This document shows, one piece after another, positions 43,774 through 51,518 of a stretch of 64,000 nt of DNA. Origin of the DNA: Firmicutes bacterium UBA2116 (GTDB lineage Bacteria > Bacillota > Clostridia > Tissierellales > Sedimentibacteraceae); the NCBI GenBank assembly GCA_002331025.1, contig DCYG01000026.1, positions 1 through 64,000 of the forward strand, in the 5' to 3' direction. The translations under genes and the position numbers were made by a program. Positions within the stretch are counted from its first letter, which is position 1, and each line of letters opens with the position of its first letter. The notes beneath the pieces were generated by a model, which made no database searches, was not told where the DNA came from, and saw only the letters and a program-made list of their open reading frames with translations.

Positions 43774-43847
43774 AAAAAGATGAGATTCCTCACTGCGTTC
43801 GGAATGACATGGCGTTTGTTATTCGCAAAATGAGGAATCTCTTTTTT
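43774..43847 (+). terminator. Terminator of the kam operon, built from a GTCATTC repeat
   Basis: AAAAAAGATGAGATTCCTCA (43774-43793) pairs with TGAGGAATCTCTTTTTT (43831-43847): 11 bp of perfect GC-containing stem with A and T runs outside. The left arm continues into a GTCATTC-family repeat in reverse (CTGCGTTCGGAATGAC). Thus a dispersed repeat appears to act as the transcription end. Confidence 0.75.
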
Positions 43848-43861
43848 GTGTATAAAAAAAC

Positions 43862-43890
43862 TTTTCAAATTTTCAAAAATATGGTAAAAT
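43862..43890 (+). promoter_or_regulatory. Promoter of toxin-like module 1 (sense)
   Basis: TTTTCA (43862-43867), 17-nt spacer, TAAAAT (43885-43890). Transcription would start near 43897, exactly at the left inverted repeat AAATAGGTAGT...TATAGCTGAT. Confidence 0.7.
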
Positions 43891-43970
43891 AACTTAAATA
43901 GGTAGTAACGGGGTATAGCTGATCTATCCTGATGAAAGGAGGTTACTCTTTCCATAAGGAGGTGATGCGA

Positions 43971-44048
43971 ATGTCTACATACGAAGCTATTTCACTAATG
44001 ATTGCTTTTGCAATATTAGTAGTAGCAATAGTCAATAGGCAAAAATAA
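43971..44048 (+). CDS. Small hydrophobic toxin-like peptide 1 (TxpA/BsrG-like)
   Basis: This 25-residue peptide begins MSTYEAISLMIAFAILV and ends VNRQK: a short hydrophilic start, one hydrophobic helix, a basic end. The start MSTYE, and the LMIAF core, closely resemble the type I toxins TxpA (MSTYESLMVMIGF) and BsrG of B. subtilis. AAGGAGGTG precedes the ATG. An in-frame ATG 13 codons upstream in the leader is interrupted by a stop in module 2, so it is not a real start. It is expected to damage or depolarise the membrane when antisense control fails; toxicity is inferred. Confidence 0.78.
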   Translation: MSTYEAISLMIAFAILVVAIVNRQK

Positions 44049-44073
44049 TTACCCTGTGTGGCAGGGTAATTAT
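44045..44073 (-). terminator. Antitoxin RNA terminator, module 1
   Basis: ATAATTACCCTG, loop, and CAGGGTAATTAT form a 12-bp stem. On the minus strand it is followed by TTTTT (bases 44041-44045 are A), so it ends the antisense RNA; on the plus strand no T run follows. Confidence 0.7.
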
Positions 44074-44127
44074 CATTAGAAAATTGTAAACTGTCAGCTA
44101 TGCCGACTACCTATTTATCTTATACAC

Positions 44128-44156
44128 ATATTATCACATTTATACACATAAATCAA
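44128..44156 (-). promoter_or_regulatory. Antisense promoter, module 1
   Basis: Reading the minus strand: TTGATT (44156-44151), 17 nt, TAATAT (44133-44128). The antisense RNA would start near 44121, with the same AAATAGGTAGT sequence that begins the sense RNA. Confidence 0.75.
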
Positions 44157-44194
44157 TAATTTTTTATACTATTTTCCTGATTTTGGGAGCATTT

Positions 44195-45340
44195 ATGATA
44201 AAAGATAAAAAGCTTTTTTATATTACAAAAACAATAATACTAACATTGCTGTTTCTTGCTGCATTATACTTTGAAAATGCGCAGCAGCAGAGATTAGCTG
44301 TACTCATATCAATATTTTTAGTGTTAATTATCAACAGCTCAATAAAATATTTTATAAAAAATAAAACTATTTATTTCATTTCATTCATTTTAGATTCAAT
44401 CCTTATATTCCTGTTAGAACAGAATTTCAGACTGCTTGTAAATTACTTCCTGCATTCATTTTATATAATCACACTTATAGAGGCATCAATCACATTGAAT
44501 ATCGGTAAAGGAATTATAGCCGGAACGGTTGCTTCTGTTTTTTCCATGATTAAATTTATTTACCTAGTATACTTTAAATTCAATATATCAAGCCTCTCTC
44601 AATTTATATTCTTTCTGCTTATAAATGTATCTATAATGATAATTGCAATATTTGCACAATACAATAAAACAGAAAAGGAAAAAAAGGATACTTTGTATAG
44701 AGAGCTGCTGGATACTCATAAAAAGCTTAAGGAATATACGGAAGAAGTGCGCCGCCTTTCAATAATAGAGGAAAAAAACAGAATAGCAAGAGATATACAC
44801 GATAGTTTAGGTCATAATATGACAGCTTTAATTATGCAGCTGCAAATGGCAGAGCATTACTTGAAAACAGATGCATCAAAATCTACTGAGCTTTTAAACA
44901 GCTCCATAAAAACGGCAAAGGACAGCTTAAAAGGAATCAGAGAGGTTGTGGAAACCTTAAGAGGAAAGTCCTTGCTGCCCGATAAGACTATTTATGTGCT
45001 TGTAGATGAATTTGCAGATAAAACGGGAACTAAAATTAAATTGAATGTGGACGGAGATATAATACAGGATTACGATATACATACTGCCTTATATCATATA
45101 TTGCAGGAAGGGATGACAAATGCAGTCAGACACGGTAAAGCCGCAGATATTTGGATTGAACTTAATTATGGAGAAGACAACGTTAAATTCAGTATACGAG
45201 ACAACGGCACGGGCGCAGATACAATAAATGAGGGCTTTGGTATAAAAGGTATAAAGGAAAGAGTAAAGGCGTTAAACGGTAATGTGGAATTCAAATCCGA
45301 AAACGGATTTATAATCAGTGGTTTTCTGTCATTGCTATGA
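44195..45340 (+). CDS. Sensor histidine kinase of the DesK/NarL group
   Basis: This 381-residue kinase has an N-terminal membrane region with about five to six hydrophobic segments (to about residue 150) and no large extracytoplasmic loop, then a HisKA_3 region with the phospho-His in RIARDIHDSLGHNMTALIMQLQMAEHYL, and a GHKL ATPase domain (HILQEGMTNAVRHGKA, RDNGTGAD, GFGIKGIKERVKAL). I chose the ATG at 44195 (GGGAG upstream) over an in-frame TTG at 44183. Its last residues (FLSLL) are encoded by a dispersed repeat. It pairs with the next gene. Confidence 0.88.
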   Translation: MIKDKKLFYITKTIILTLLFLAALYFENAQQQRLAVLISIFLVLIINSSIKYFIKNKTIYFISFILDSILIFLLEQNFRLLVNYFLHSFYIITLIEASITLNIGKGIIAGTVASVFSMIKFIYLVYFKFNISSLSQFIFFLLINVSIMIIAIFAQYNKTEKEKKDTLYRELLDTHKKLKEYTEEVRRLSIIEEKNRIARDIHDSLGHNMTALIMQLQMAEHYLKTDASKSTELLNSSIKTAKDSLKGIREVVETLRGKSLLPDKTIYVLVDEFADKTGTKIKLNVDGDIIQDYDIHTALYHILQEGMTNAVRHGKAADIWIELNYGEDNVKFSIRDNGTGADTINEGFGIKGIKERVKALNGNVEFKSENGFIISGFLSLL

Positions 45341-45394
45341 ATAAACGTATATAGTACGTTTGTGTCATTCCGAGTGATAGCGAGGAATCTCAAG
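45326..45394. repeat. Composite repeat overlapping the kinase 3' end
   Basis: TGTCATTGCTATGAATAAAC (45326-45346) with TATAGTACGTT matches the element at 30779, and is followed by GTCATTCCGAGTGATAGCGAGGAATCTCA (45364-45392). The TGA stop of the kinase gene lies inside the shared sequence. Confidence 0.72.
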
Positions 45395-45403
45395 GAGGTA
45401 TAA

Positions 45404-46051
45404 ATGATAAAGGTTTTGTTGGTTGACGATCAGGATATTCTTGTCCAAGGACTTAAGCTTATATTAGGGGCAGAAGAGGATATAGAAATAAGCGGCACCG
45501 CAAATAACGGAAAAAAGGCATACGAAGAATGCAAGTGGAACAGACCCGACGTAGTTCTGATGGATATTCAGATGCCTGAGGTTAATGGTGTTGAGGCTGC
45601 TGCTAAGATTAAAAAGGATTTTCCTGATATAAAAATAATAGTTCTTACAACATTCAACGATGATCAATATATTTATGATGCGCTGAAAAACGGCGCTTCA
45701 GGATATTTGTTAAAGGATACATCTCCGTCAGAAATTGCTAAAGCAGTAAGAACCGTATATAACGGAGGCGGCTTGATACACTCAGAGGTTGCCGTAAAGG
45801 TAATAGATAAGTTTTCACAGCTCGCTAATGAAACTGTGAACAAACACATTGATTCAAGGGTTGATTTGTTGACAGAAAGAGAAATTGAAATATGCCGTCT
45901 TATAGCAGAAGGTAAAAATAATCATGAAATTGCGGAGGAATTATTTTTAAGCCAAGGAACCGTTAAGAATCATATAACGAGGGTACTAGTAAAATTAGAC
46001 TTAAGAGACAGAACGCAGTTAGCTGTGTTCACAATTAAGAGTGATCTATAA
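45404..46051 (+). CDS. LuxR/NarL-family response regulator
   Basis: This 215-residue protein has a receiver domain with phospho-Asp in PDVVLMDIQMPEVNGVEAA (near residue 53) and conserved Thr and Lys (LTTFN, LLKDTSPSE), and a LuxR HTH (LTEREIEICRLIAEGKNNHEIAEELFLSQGTVKNHITRVLVKL, about residues 150-195). AAGGAGGT precedes the ATG. It is the partner of the preceding kinase and probably controls the lipoprotein and ABC genes that follow module 2. Confidence 0.92.
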   Translation: MIKVLLVDDQDILVQGLKLILGAEEDIEISGTANNGKKAYEECKWNRPDVVLMDIQMPEVNGVEAAAKIKKDFPDIKIIVLTTFNDDQYIYDALKNGASGYLLKDTSPSEIAKAVRTVYNGGGLIHSEVAVKVIDKFSQLANETVNKHIDSRVDLLTEREIEICRLIAEGKNNHEIAEELFLSQGTVKNHITRVLVKLDLRDRTQLAVFTIKSDL

Positions 46052-46066
46052 AATGTCAAAAAATTA

Positions 46067-46094
46067 TTGATTAATTTCAATATTATGGTAAAAT
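46067..46094 (+). promoter_or_regulatory. Promoter of toxin-like module 2 (sense)
   Basis: TTGATT (46067-46072), 16-nt spacer, TAAAAT (46089-46094), only 15 nt after the regulator stop. Transcription would start near 46101, at the left inverted repeat. Confidence 0.72.
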
Positions 46095-46177
46095 ATTCTA
46101 AATAGGTAGTAACAGGGTATAGCTGATCCATCCTGATGAAAGGAGATTAAACTCTAAGTAATAGGGAGGTGAAGCCT

Positions 46178-46255
46178 ATGTCTACATATCAGGCTATTTC
46201 GCTAATGATTGCATTTGCGATATTAGTTTTAGCAATAGATAGACAAAAAAAGTAA
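46178..46255 (+). CDS. Small hydrophobic toxin-like peptide 2 (TxpA/BsrG-like)
   Basis: This 25-residue peptide starts MSTYQAISLMIAFAILV and ends DRQKK, 80% or more identical to peptide 1. Synonymous and conservative differences (TCA/TCG serine, V/L, V/absent, K added) suggest it is maintained. GGGAGGTGAAG precedes the ATG. A terminator hairpin (ACCCTG...CAGGGTTTTT) follows at 46258-46280. Confidence 0.78.
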   Translation: MSTYQAISLMIAFAILVLAIDRQKK

Positions 46256-46257
46256 AG

Positions 46258-46281
46258 ACCCTGTGAACGGCAGGGTTTTTA
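46258..46281 (+). terminator. Terminator after peptide 2
   Basis: ACCCTG (46258-46263), loop TGAACGG, CAGGGT (46271-46276), then TTTTT. In module 1 the equivalent hairpin faces the antisense strand, so termination polarity may differ between the modules. Confidence 0.65.
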
Positions 46282-46336
46282 CATAATTAACTAATTTCGT
46301 GTCAGCTATAGCCGACTACCTATTTATCTTATACAC

Positions 46337-46365
46337 ATATTACCACATTTATACATAAAAATCAA
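46337..46365 (-). promoter_or_regulatory. Antisense promoter, module 2
   Basis: Reading the minus strand: TTGATT, 17 nt, TAATAT, the same as in module 1. It drives RNA toward the peptide gene. Confidence 0.75.
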
Positions 46366-46536
46366 TAAATTTTTGTGTAATTGATAAGTAGAATATGTGT
46401 ATTTATTTTTTGTGACTTTAGTCATGTTTAAATTCTATAAAATGTGATTTAAGATACTATAAATTTAAAAATTAATAATATAAAATGCTGATATAGAAAA
46501 TATTATGGGTTTGGTTCCCAGAACGGAAGGTGTATT

Positions 46537-47526
46537 ATGAAAAAAATATTAATCGTAATATTGGCATTGGCGCTGATAATAATTACATTGACAGCCTGCA
46601 ATACAGATAATCTTGGACAATATAAAAAGGCACTTGAAAAAACAAATCAAATCAAGAAAGGTCAGTCATCCGGAGAAATGTCTGTAAAATTAGACTTCAA
46701 CACAGATGAAATGTCTCAGGAGGATATAAGGGAGATTAACAATTTCAAAGAAATGAGCGGAAGCTTCAATATTGTATTTGACGATGAAGCAGAAAAAGCA
46801 ATATTCAGAAATTACCTTAATTTTGGCGGCTTAGGATATGACTTTGATATGTATTTGAACGGTGAAGAAGTTGTTATGAAGCTGCCGGTCATAGGCAAGT
46901 ATATAAAGGTAAGTGAAACGCAGCAATCCAATGGAGATACGGAAAGCTATAACCAGATTGTTTCAGATGATACAATGGAACAGATTGCTGAAAAATGGAT
47001 TGGTTTAATGAAAGAAGAGGATGTATTTAAAGGGAAGGACATCATAATCACAACCCCTGACGGAGATGTTAAAACAACGGAGTATACAATTACATTAAGC
47101 AATGAACAGATTAGAGAATTGATACTGCAAATTATAGAAATTGCATCTGAAGACGATAAATTAAGAAGCTTCTACAATGAAAATGTAATTATAAAAAATG
47201 ATGATATAGATGTGGATATATCCTTTGACAAAGTATTGAAAGACATTAAGAATAACATTGATAAATTTGAAATAGAAAATTTTAAATACACTGCTTTCGT
47301 TGATATTGACGGATATATAGTGAATGAAAATTTAACTTATTCAATAAAATCCGCAAATGAAAAAATTACCCTCAAAAGTGCAGAATATAACCTTGATGTT
47401 AAAAATTGGGATATCAACAAGGAACAGACATTTAACTTCCCCGTACTAACCGAAGAAAATACGTTGGATACTGAAGATTCAGAAGACATACCAAGCTTAA
47501 TGGAAGATTTATTTAAAAATAATTAG
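46537..47526 (+). CDS. Putative lipoprotein of unknown function
   Basis: This 329-residue protein has a clear lipoprotein signal (KKILIVILALALIIITLTAC, lipobox LTAC, Cys near 21). The mature part is acidic and beta-strand-rich, with YLNFGGLGYDFDMYLNGEEVVMKLPVIGKYIKVSE and ends NTLDTEDSEDIPSLMEDL. It resembles lipoproteins that accompany ABC-2 exporters, but I cannot name a family. GAAGGTG precedes the ATG; the ABC ATPase gene follows after 10 nt, so they are likely one operon. Confidence 0.72.
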   Translation: MKKILIVILALALIIITLTACNTDNLGQYKKALEKTNQIKKGQSSGEMSVKLDFNTDEMSQEDIREINNFKEMSGSFNIVFDDEAEKAIFRNYLNFGGLGYDFDMYLNGEEVVMKLPVIGKYIKVSETQQSNGDTESYNQIVSDDTMEQIAEKWIGLMKEEDVFKGKDIIITTPDGDVKTTEYTITLSNEQIRELILQIIEIASEDDKLRSFYNENVIIKNDDIDVDISFDKVLKDIKNNIDKFEIENFKYTAFVDIDGYIVNENLTYSIKSANEKITLKSAEYNLDVKNWDINKEQTFNFPVLTEENTLDTEDSEDIPSLMEDLFKNN

Positions 47527-47536
47527 AGGTGCTTAA

Positions 47537-48466
47537 ATGTTAAAAATAGAAAATTTATATAAAGAATTTGGTAACATTAAAGCCGTTAACAATATTAACT
47601 TCGAGGTTAAAAGGGGTCAGATATTCGGGCTGTTGGGACCTAACGGTGCAGGGAAATCAACTGCCATATCCATGATATCAACGCTGATAGAACCAACAAA
47701 GGGAGATATATTTTTTGAAGGAAAAAGTATATTGAAGGATTCAAAGCCGATAAGACAAAGGCTTGGAGTAGTTCCGCAGGATATTGCTCTTTATCCCACT
47801 CTAACCGGATATGAAAATTTATCGTTCTGGGGAAGTGTGAACGGATTAAAGGGTCAGGAATTAAAAAACAGAATTCTTGAGGTTTCAGATATTATAGGAT
47901 TAAACGGCAGATTAAAGGATAGAGTTGATAAATATTCGGGCGGTATGAAACGAAGACTGAATATCGGAGCAGCTCTGCTTCATAAACCTGAACTGCTGAT
48001 AATGGATGAGCCCACTGTAGGCATTGACCCTCAATCAAGAAATCATATATTAGATACCGTACTAGAGCTTAATAAGCAAGGCATGACTATAATTTACACG
48101 AGTCATTACATGGAGGAGGTTGAGTATCTGTGCAATGAGCTTTGCATCATGGACGAAGGAAGTATTATCGCATCGGGAACTCAGAAGGATTTAGTCGATT
48201 TAGTAAAGGAAAAAACCCAGATAAATCTTAAGCTGAATGAAATTAATGATGAAGTCGTAAATAGTCTGATGGAAATAAAAGGTGTTTATGAGGCAAAAAT
48301 AAATGACAATGAAATTAATTTATTCGGCAGCTCAACAGACGTTCTGTTAGCGGAGATTATTGCAAAGGTTACTGAAAACGGATGGATGATAGAAACTATA
48401 GATGTTAAAAAGCCAAATCTTGAATCAGTGTTCCTGCACTTGACCGGCAAAGCCTTGAGAGATTAG
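47537..48466 (+). CDS. ABC transporter ATP-binding protein (DrrA/NatA-like)
   Basis: This 309-residue ATPase has Walker A GLLGPNGAGKSTAISM (about residues 32-47), the Q-loop VVPQDIALYPTL, signature YSGGMKRRLNIG, Walker B LLIMDEPTVGID and a His-switch TSHYM. The extra C-terminal about 80 residues are typical of DrrA-type exporters. Two ABC-2 permease genes follow directly. Confidence 0.94.
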   Translation: MLKIENLYKEFGNIKAVNNINFEVKRGQIFGLLGPNGAGKSTAISMISTLIEPTKGDIFFEGKSILKDSKPIRQRLGVVPQDIALYPTLTGYENLSFWGSVNGLKGQELKNRILEVSDIIGLNGRLKDRVDKYSGGMKRRLNIGAALLHKPELLIMDEPTVGIDPQSRNHILDTVLELNKQGMTIIYTSHYMEEVEYLCNELCIMDEGSIIASGTQKDLVDLVKEKTQINLKLNEINDEVVNSLMEIKGVYEAKINDNEINLFGSSTDVLLAEIIAKVTENGWMIETIDVKKPNLESVFLHLTGKALRD

Positions 48467-48475
48467 GTGATTCGA

Positions 48476-49852
48476 ATGAAGATTAATATCATTAAAAAGG
48501 ATTTAAAAATTATATTGAGCGACAAAAAAGCTTTGGCAATAATGGTCCTTATGCCGATAATTCTGACCACCATATTGAGTATGGCTTTGAAGGGTTCTTT
48601 TGCAGGCGGTGATTCCGACTTCGAACCTATCAATATAGCAGTCGTAAAGCTTTATAACGAAGAGGTCGATAATTTGATGTTTGAATCATCATTGAAAAGC
48701 AGCTTGATCGCCGACAGTATGGGTGAAGATGAAATCCGGAAGCTTATCGATTCAGGTGAAGACGTAAATCCTGAAAAGTTTTTCTTCGATGATTTCTTAG
48801 AAAGCAAGGATGTATCCAAGCTTATAAAATATACAGTGGTTTCAGACGAAAAAAAAGCATTAACTAAATTAAACAATGAAGAGGTTTCGGCAATTGTTCT
48901 CCTGCCTGATAAATTTATATATGATATGAAGGTAAACCTCGTGACCCCTTTCAGAAATAAGGTTGATATAAAAATACTTACTCATCCGGACAAAAATCTG
49001 AGCGGTAAAATAGTTAATTCAGTTATAGATGCATATTCAAATGCTATGTCCACCATAATCATAGGGAAAAACGTAGTAATTGAAACATCTATGGCAAACA
49101 ATATTTCCGGTGACGGCTTTGACAACTTAGATCAATTGATGGAAGGTATCTCAGATGTTATAAAATCCATTGACGTAAACTTAGATAATGTGGTGATGGA
49201 AGGAAGAAAACAGGTAAACAGTGCCGACTATTATGCCGTCGGAATGATGACAATGTTCATATTGTTTGCTGCAGGCATTGGCGGAAGGATGTTGTTAGAG
49301 GAAAAGGATAATCAGACCTATCAGCGCATGGTTGTTGCCGGAACAACTAAATTTGAAATTTTATCAGGCAATTTTATGACAGTGTTTTTAATAGCATTGT
49401 TACAAATAACCGTTATGATTACATTTACGCATTTTGCATTAAAGGTTCAATGGGGCAATATCGGCTCAGTTATACTGATAAGCATAGCAGCTTCATTTTC
49501 CGTAGCGGGACTTGGTTCATTTATAGGAGCTTTGACATACAGGGCAGGAAATTACAAGATGGCAAATATGTTTGAATCGGCAATAATACAAGTAATGGCG
49601 CTTTTGGGAGGAAGCTTCTTCCCCATAGATGTAATGCCGGAATTTATGCAAAGGCTTAGCTTCCTGTCACTTAACGGAATCGCCATAAGGTCATATTTAA
49701 AGATTATAACCGGCTATGCTGTAGCTGATATTTTGAATTATATATTAATTTTAATCGCTATGGGTATGGTATTTACGGCAGCGGCAGTGATTGTATTAAA
49801 AGGAAAGGAGGGTACCGGAAATGTTAAACGTAATAAAGTTAAGACTGCTTAG
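48476..49852 (+). CDS. ABC-2 type permease 1
   Basis: This 458-residue protein has one N-terminal membrane segment (about residues 20-40), a large extracytoplasmic region, and about five helices from residue 250 (AVGMMTMFILFAAGIGGRMLLEE to the C-terminus). The motif GGSFFPIDVMP, seen in ABC-2 permeases, is present. I chose the ATG at 48476 because AGGTGA lies 5 nt upstream; the GTG at 48467 is part of that site. It overlaps the next gene by 32 nt. Confidence 0.88.
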   Translation: MKINIIKKDLKIILSDKKALAIMVLMPIILTTILSMALKGSFAGGDSDFEPINIAVVKLYNEEVDNLMFESSLKSSLIADSMGEDEIRKLIDSGEDVNPEKFFFDDFLESKDVSKLIKYTVVSDEKKALTKLNNEEVSAIVLLPDKFIYDMKVNLVTPFRNKVDIKILTHPDKNLSGKIVNSVIDAYSNAMSTIIIGKNVVIETSMANNISGDGFDNLDQLMEGISDVIKSIDVNLDNVVMEGRKQVNSADYYAVGMMTMFILFAAGIGGRMLLEEKDNQTYQRMVVAGTTKFEILSGNFMTVFLIALLQITVMITFTHFALKVQWGNIGSVILISIAASFSVAGLGSFIGALTYRAGNYKMANMFESAIIQVMALLGGSFFPIDVMPEFMQRLSFLSLNGIAIRSYLKIITGYAVADILNYILILIAMGMVFTAAAVIVLKGKEGTGNVKRNKVKTA

Positions 49853-50999
49853 ATTGAGAGATGAATGGATGATATTTTTATTTATGACGGCAATGGCACT
49901 TGGTTTTACGGCAATATTCGGTGCATCCTTCACTACCTATAAACCGACGGTGTATATAGTTGACGAAGATAAAAGCTATTATTCTCAGGCATTAATAAGC
50001 GAATTAAACACATATAAGGATTTTAAGTTCAAAGAGACGGATATGAAAGCTGCAGAGAAGGATATTGAAGAAGGCAATGTGAGTATGGGCCTTTTAATCA
50101 AAAAAGGCTTTCAAAGAGATGTTGAAGAAGGTCTGAGTATTTCCTTAGGAATTATGAAGATAAAGGATGATACCGTAATATTGACCATACAGGAAATAGT
50201 GTCAAGTATTACGATGAAAATGGCAGGAGCTAACAGAATTGCGGATGTAACCGCCGCCTTTATTCAATCTGCTAAGCCGGATACAGATTTTGAAAAAATA
50301 AAGTCATCCAGCTATGACAATGTTATGGATTCATGGAAGTATAAAAATCCGATTTCCGTAGAAGCAACAGTTGCCGAAACCGGTATTCGGGCAGGATATG
50401 ACGGATTGATGCATTCCATGATCGGATTTACTTTATTTTTCTCAATGTATACCATGGTTTTCGGCATAGGAACGATCCTTTACGATAAGCAGCATAAAAC
50501 ATGGGAAAGAATGCTAATATCACCCGTTTCAAGAACAGAAATTCTTGGAGGAAGCATGATAGTTGCTTATATCACGGGAGCAGTCCAGATGGGTGTGTTG
50601 ATTTTAAGCGGCAAATATCTGATAGAAATTGATTGGGGCAACAGCATGGCAGGAGTATTATTGGTTTCAGGTGCATTCATTTTTGCAGTTACTTCACTGG
50701 GGCTTATGATGACCGGATTTATAAAGACGCAGGCACAGCTTGGCTCCATAGCGCCCATAGTTTTAACAAGCACATCTATGCTTGGCGGGTGCATGTGGCC
50801 CTTGGAAATAGTAAATAATAAAGCTCTGCTGCTATTAGCCGAGCTGACACCGCAAAAATGGGCTATGCAGGGGATAGAAAGTATAGCAAGCAGCGGAATG
50901 GGCTTTGAAGCAGCCATATTGCCCTCAATAGTATTAACGGTTATGGGAATCACTTTCTTTACAATAGGTGCATTTTCACTTAATAAACAGTCAATATAA
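49821..50999 (+). CDS. ABC-2 type permease 2
   Basis: This 392-residue protein has an N-terminal membrane segment (about residues 13-35), an extracytoplasmic domain, and about five C-terminal helices from residue 195 with GGCMWPLEIVNNKALLLLAELTPQKWAMQGIE, a typical ABC-2 motif. It overlaps permease 1 by 32 nt (AAGGAGGG inside the end of that gene), which suggests coupled translation and a heterodimeric exporter with the upstream ATPase. A strong terminator follows. Confidence 0.9.
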   Translation: MLNVIKLRLLRLRDEWMIFLFMTAMALGFTAIFGASFTTYKPTVYIVDEDKSYYSQALISELNTYKDFKFKETDMKAAEKDIEEGNVSMGLLIKKGFQRDVEEGLSISLGIMKIKDDTVILTIQEIVSSITMKMAGANRIADVTAAFIQSAKPDTDFEKIKSSSYDNVMDSWKYKNPISVEATVAETGIRAGYDGLMHSMIGFTLFFSMYTMVFGIGTILYDKQHKTWERMLISPVSRTEILGGSMIVAYITGAVQMGVLILSGKYLIEIDWGNSMAGVLLVSGAFIFAVTSLGLMMTGFIKTQAQLGSIAPIVLTSTSMLGGCMWPLEIVNNKALLLLAELTPQKWAMQGIESIASSGMGFEAAILPSIVLTVMGITFFTIGAFSLNKQSI

Positions 51000-51005
51000 C
51001 AAAGG

Positions 51006-51034
51006 TTCTTCGGTAATAAACCGAAGAATTTTTT
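51006..51034 (+). terminator. Terminator of the ABC operon
   Basis: TTCTTCGGT, loop AATAA, ACCGAAGAA and six T. The perfect 9-bp stem lies 6 nt after the permease 2 stop. Confidence 0.9.
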
Positions 51035-51129
51035 GTTAATTAAATTATTATTGTTAAAATTTGCAAGTTATTGTTGATTTATGATGAATTATATGTTAAA
51101 ATATTCCAAATAAATTTGTGGAGTATTAC

Positions 51130-51492
51130 GTGAAACAAGTAGGAAGAATCCATAGGGATGTACTAAAGATTTTAAATATTGATATAAAAGTAGATACGCC
51201 TATTTATCTTGGAGAAAGCAATATTAATCATATGAAAAATAAACATTTGGATGTTTATGAAAAATATAAAGATAATATTGAAGAAATTTTATCAGAACCT
51301 GACTATATTGGATTAAATAATTCAAATAATTCTATTGAATATGTTAAAGAATTTAATACTAATAATGAATTTGTTAAAATTGCTGTTAGAATTTCAATGG
51401 GAGAAAAGTATTATGTAAGAACGATGTATTTGTTGAATAGTAAAAGAGTATTTAATTTCATAAATAAGGGATGCCTAAAAAGCTTGACTTAA
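51130..51492 (+). CDS. Small PBECR-like putative nuclease/toxin
   Basis: This 120-residue protein has RIHRDVLKILNIDIKVDTPIYLGESNINHMKNKHLD, then KYKDNIEEILSEPDYIGLN, then SIEYVKEFNTNNEFVKIAVRI and RTMYLLNSKRVFNF. The HMxxKH motif plus the PDYI and YVRTMY patterns resemble the PBECR (Barnase-EndoU-ColicinE5/D-RelE-like) nuclease families (from memory). Start is GTG at 51130, with TGGAG upstream; GTG at 51118 is possible. No antitoxin gene is next to it, but a strong RNA promoter overlaps its stop codon. Confidence 0.5.
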   Translation: MKQVGRIHRDVLKILNIDIKVDTPIYLGESNINHMKNKHLDVYEKYKDNIEEILSEPDYIGLNNSNNSIEYVKEFNTNNEFVKIAVRISMGEKYYVRTMYLLNSKRVFNFINKGCLKSLT

Positions 51493-51512
51493 TATTATTT
51501 TATATGTATAAT
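51484..51512 (+). promoter_or_regulatory. Strong sigma-A promoter for the ncRNA
   Basis: TTGACT (51484-51489), 17-nt spacer, TATAAT (51507-51512): near-perfect consensus. The -35 lies inside the final codons and stop of the PBECR-like gene. Transcription would start near 51519. Confidence 0.85.
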
Positions 51513-51518
51513 TATGGT

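Larger units (their letters stand above)
43896..44121. ncRNA. Type I toxin-antitoxin-like module 1 (whole transcribed unit)
   Basis: The unit is bounded by inverted repeats: AAATAGGTAGT..GGGTATAGCTGAT (43896-43923) and its near complement TCAGCTATGCCGACTACCTATTT (44094-44116). A minus-strand promoter (-35 AATCAA and -10 ATATTA on the plus strand at 44151-44156 and 44128-44133, 17-nt spacer) would give an antisense RNA starting near 44121 and ending at a hairpin plus T run near 44041, overlapping the toxin 3' end. The sense RNA can pair its own 5' and 3' ends, as type I toxin mRNAs do (family knowledge). Confidence 0.75.
46101..46330. ncRNA. Type I toxin-antitoxin-like module 2 (whole transcribed unit)
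   Basis: It has the same architecture as module 1: left repeat AATAGGTAGTAAC..TATAGCTGAT (46101-46126), peptide gene, hairpin, right repeat TCAGCTATAGCCGACTACCTATTT (46302-46325), then a minus-strand promoter (TAATAT at 46342-46337, TTGATT at 46365-46360, 17-nt spacer). The leader segment GTATAGCTGATC.ATCCTGATGAAAGGAG is conserved between modules. Together they look like direct repeats about 2.2 kb apart that flank the two-component system. Confidence 0.75.

Noticed and set aside
43932..43970. In-frame ATG 13 codons upstream of toxin-like peptide 1 (MKGGYSFHK...)
   Set aside because: The matching frame in module 2 meets a stop after four codons, while both modules conserve the later ATG with a good ribosome-binding site.
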